Part shown: positions 60,883 through 64,000 of the stretch, piece by piece
How the letters are laid out: every line of letters starts with the position of its first letter
Numbering within the stretch: the first letter of the stretch is position 1
NCBI GenBank assembly: GCA_033026295.1
Contig: CM065180.1
Coordinates: 22,981,023-23,045,022, forward strand
DNA length: 64,000 nucleotides
Direction: 5' to 3'
Origin: Channa striata
Taxonomy: Eukaryota > Chordata > Actinopteri > Anabantiformes > Channidae
Notes under the pieces: generated by a model
Database searches by the model: none
The model's input: only the letters and a program-made list of their open reading frames with translations
Told to the model about the DNA's origin: nothing
Program-made: the position numbers and the translations under genes

Positions 60883-63409
60883 ACGTCACACGTCTTCTTT
60901 CTCCAGACGTAATCCATCGAGTGGTGTTGGTTACGTTAGCTTCATCAGGGCTGAGGTTATTTCCAGACCCGCGCGTGCATTTCTAAAGGTAGACAGCTTC
61001 TCAAAACGAGCAGAAAAATAATTTTTTTGGACTAATCTCAGAAGCAATGATGATAAAATATCAAGTCTCTGCAGAAGAAGGAAACGTGTCTGTTAACTGT
61101 CGAAAATGAATTTAGTCAGAGCTGTGGACAGATTTACACAGACACTGCAGGAGTGTCAGCTTGTACCTGCCGGCACCAAACTTTTTTCTGCGTTCCTTCC
61201 CTCTCCATCCTCACCCGTCTCATTTTCTCCTTCTCATCACGAGCAGTAGAATCGCACCGACTCGGCTTCTTGACCTCACAGATGGACAACGTACATTATA
61301 GCAAACACAAACTCAATGATTCCAGAAATTACAACCACAGTTTCTCAAGAGCATAAAGAGGCTAAATTTGCACTTTTATTTTTAAAACTGATGTTCTAAA
61401 AATTGTCCCATTTTTCCCCAAAAAATCATTTTTTCCCATTTGTCCCAAAACTATTTGAAAACTACTTTATACAAGAATCTTCAAGCATTTAATTTAAAGC
61501 AATACTTTATATGAGCATTAATATTGAATCGAATAACACCTATAACCTTTACAGGTGAACTTCATTTGACTTCACACGTCCAACTGTTGCCCTTCCGTGT
61601 TTTCATGCCGTCTGATCCATGAATCCAGCTCTAATTGTTCTGGTTCAGTGACAGTTTGCGTTTAGAACAGTCGTCTTCATTGTGCCGTTCACATTTTGAC
61701 ATCGTGATACTAAGACGACCTCTGACAATTGCATCATCGCGACACTGACGTTTTTTTGTTGCGTTAAACCCACCTCTGCGGGATGAACCTTTACATTTTC
61801 CACACATTTTTCCAAACGATTCCTGAGTTCTGGGTTGTAAATGTTGTCATCGCCGTCTTGTGTCGCTGCTGTTGTGCTAATGCCGACCCACCGTTTCGTA
61901 CTTTTCGTGAAAATAACACCGTGCTAAACGGCCCATCTGTGACCATTGTCACACTCCTCCGAGAGGTGACGAGCACTCGTTGTCTTTCACTCGATGCGAT
62001 TGACACCACAGAAGGAAGAACTGAGCTTTTCATTTTTTTTTACTTTCTAAATTGCATTCCATCACTTTGCGATCCTGATTTTTTCCTGAAGGAAACTGAC
62101 CTTTTCTAATAAGGAGGAGTGAGGGAGCGCACACACAGCGCGACTGGAGGTCATTCTAACCTTTGAAGGTCAAATGTGGAACATCTGGGTTGGGGTGCAT
62201 TAACCGCTCGTCCCGCTCACGCAATCTGTCAGACCGCCTCATGTAACACGACTCCCAGCACTTGGGGGCGGACGCACACTTTCAGAAAGGCCACCTCACA
62301 GCGGGAATCGAACCTTTAACTGTGTGGGAACCGTCCACCACTTCAGACCCACGAGTCTGATGATGCCTCGGCGTTCGCCTGGTTGATTTGCAGTTGAGGC
62401 GAGATATTACTCTGCCGCCTGTCCTCGGCGGTTTCTGGGAAATGGTTGCCAGGCGGAGCCGGGCACTGCTGCGCCGCTCAGGGCCCCGTAACTCAAACCT
62501 TTCACCTCTGCTCCCTTATTGGCATCCACGGATGATTTAGTCTGAATGGGAGTTAGATGTGTGTGTGCGCGGCGTCAATGCGCATTTGCCTGTGAAATGT
62601 GCGACTGGTTCGTGGTTTAATTTGCATGAGAAAATAATGGTTGGGTGTAATCAAACAGGTTGTGTGTTTGTGCGTTTTGTGTGTGTGAACCAAACTCTGA
62701 TTATATGTGTGTGTGTGTGTGTGTGTGTTGCTTGTTCCAAATTAGGGTTCCACTCTATAAAGCTTGATATATCACCGTATCAGTTATGTAAATCACACAA
62801 CAACTTCCCTCTTGATTTATGTTGCCACAGAGATAATTGTGACTAGCTCATGTACTGCCTGGATGATTGCGAAGTGGAGCTGGCGGAGCGGCGGCGTTGA
62901 TGGACATAAACAAACCTCTTTCAGTTAACACTAAATTATCATGGCATTAATCATATGGGACATAATGACAGATAGTCGGCTAAATGTCATCCACTCATTA
63001 AATGTGTGATGAGTAGAATGTGCCCACAAGCACGGCGGCCAAACTGCTCGTAGAGCCCAACTTAAACACTGTGTCGTGTCACGCTGCTGAAGCCTTTCAC
63101 GCAAAAGCTTCGGCAACTAAATAAACGAACTTGGAAATGGAATTTCGTGTGTTTTCGTGTGTTTTTCACCTGCTGGTGTTTGGATTTCAGGAAAATTGCA
63201 GCCAAAGGTTGTGATTCTCATTTCAGCCTCATTTTCGTTTCTGTTTTGTCGGTTTCATGATACGTTTCATTAGTAGGAGAAACAAGTAGGACATATTACT
63301 GCAGCCACTATGAAACAAAATGTGATTGAACATCACGTCCCTATTTATTAGGTACACCTGAATAAACTTTGTGAAGTATTAAAGAGTAGAATCCTGTCTC
63401 TCCTGGGGA

Positions 63410-63660
63410 AAACCAACAAATCCCCCTTTTAGCAGCTACAGGCAACAGTGGAGAGGAAAAACTCCCTTTAACGGAAGAAGCCTCCAGCAGAACCAGGCTC
63501 AGGGTGGACGGACATCTGCCTGGACCGGTTGGGGTGAGAGGAAAACCAGTAGGACCAGTAGTTCCACACTGGAAGACACACAGCTCCAAAGCTGGGGACA
63601 CCTGAGGACAGGGACAGAGAGAGGGAGACAGAGAGAGAGAAGGAAGACACAGAGACACAT
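63410..63660 (+). repeat. Teleost interspersed repeat fragment
   Basis: The run gaggaaaaactccctttaac, ggaagaagcctccagcagaa, ccaggctcagggtggacgga, catctgcctggaccggttgg, ggtgagagg matches, from memory, a very frequent teleost repeat (consensus 'gaaaaactcccttttaacaggaagaaacctccggcagaaccaggctcaggg'). It ends in a purine-rich gagagaga stretch at about 63612-63640. Its superfamily is not something I can state. Confidence 0.7.
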
Positions 63661-64000
63661 GTCCTACGGTGGTGACATATAAACGTGGGGTGACATATAA
63701 TGATTTGCAAAATGCTAATTCCTATCAATAAAAAGAGTCATGTCCCGTGTTTCTCCTAGTGTCCCGTAACCAGAGTGAAGTTTGTTCTTCACAAAACCAA
63801 AGACAGACATCGTGTTTGCAGACATCAGGCATTCAGCTGTAGAACTCAGCCATTCAACCAACCCTTGATGTCTCGGTTTCATCCTAAGCGTGAGACGCTG
63901 CACGAAGGCTCCGTTTGCAGTCGACTATGCCGGCTCGTGAGTTGACGGTGACGCGGCGGTGCGGCGTGCGACTGATGGTGCGGCGGTGGCGTGTGCTCTG

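Larger units (their letters stand above)
60683..64000 (+). other. grin2b: grin2b intron, 5' part; continues beyond window
   Basis: It begins gtaggc. I looked for a continuation beginning LISVSYDEWDY and found none, so the acceptor is outside the window. The block contains a 17-nt tandem repeat (60849-60882), a (GT)n run at 62706-62728 and an interspersed repeat near 63420-63570. Open frames here lack coding features. Confidence 0.9.

Noticed and set aside
62230..62360. Possible tRNA-like repeat (gggaatcgaacctttaac)
   Set aside because: It resembles the B-box end of a SINE, but I cannot find the rest of an element or a tRNA fold.
1..64000. CRISPR arrays, operons, ribosome binding sites, tRNA or rRNA genes
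   Set aside because: The repeats are microsatellites or interspersed elements with no regular unique spacers, the gene has spliced exons, and I see no convincing RNA gene.

Overview
This is vertebrate nuclear DNA, almost certainly from a spiny-rayed teleost fish. It has coding exons with GT-AG introns, one of them only 141 bp. It has dense (GT)n/(CA)n microsatellites and interspersed repeats that I recognise from memory as common in teleosts. There is no prokaryotic organisation, rRNA, tRNA or CRISPR, and no viral gene that I can support.

The only gene I can identify is grin2b, on the + strand. It encodes the GluN2B (NR2B) subunit of the NMDA-type glutamate receptor. The window carries only the 5' part of the locus: a probable 108-nt leader exon (10605-10712), a first major coding exon with signal sequence and the start of the amino-terminal domain (31530-32159, CDS from 31554), and two further coding exons of that domain (60127-60270 and 60412-60682). 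The rest of the protein (S1, pore, S2, C-tail) lies beyond 64000. Only the grin2ba/grin2bb paralogue assignment stays open.

Layout: 1-10604 is 5' flank or upstream leader intron, with a strongly pyrimidine-rich block at 3560-4870 that is the best but unproven candidate for the promoter and first exon. 10713-31529 is a 20.8-kb leader intron holding a decayed Tc1-type transposase at about 28.8-29.2 kb and a 182-nt coding-like segment at 30442-30623. 32160-60126 is a 28-kb intron holding a palindromic MITE-like element at 40.0-40.4 kb, many microsatellites and purine- or pyrimidine-rich tracts. 60683-64000 is the start of the next intron.

Points of most interest: (1) the residue aligned with the GluN2B zinc ligand His127 is Arg; (2) the amino-terminal-domain exon that is single in mammals is split by a 141-bp intron and interrupted again after the FPTG motif; (3) the leader exon has ATGs in all three frames, two of which stay open into the main coding exon; (4) the 182-nt segment at 30442 has splice-like ends and is phase-compatible with both neighbouring exons; (5) a (TG)n tract ends nine bases before a 3' splice site. 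Protein comparisons and human residue numbers are from memory, not from a search.
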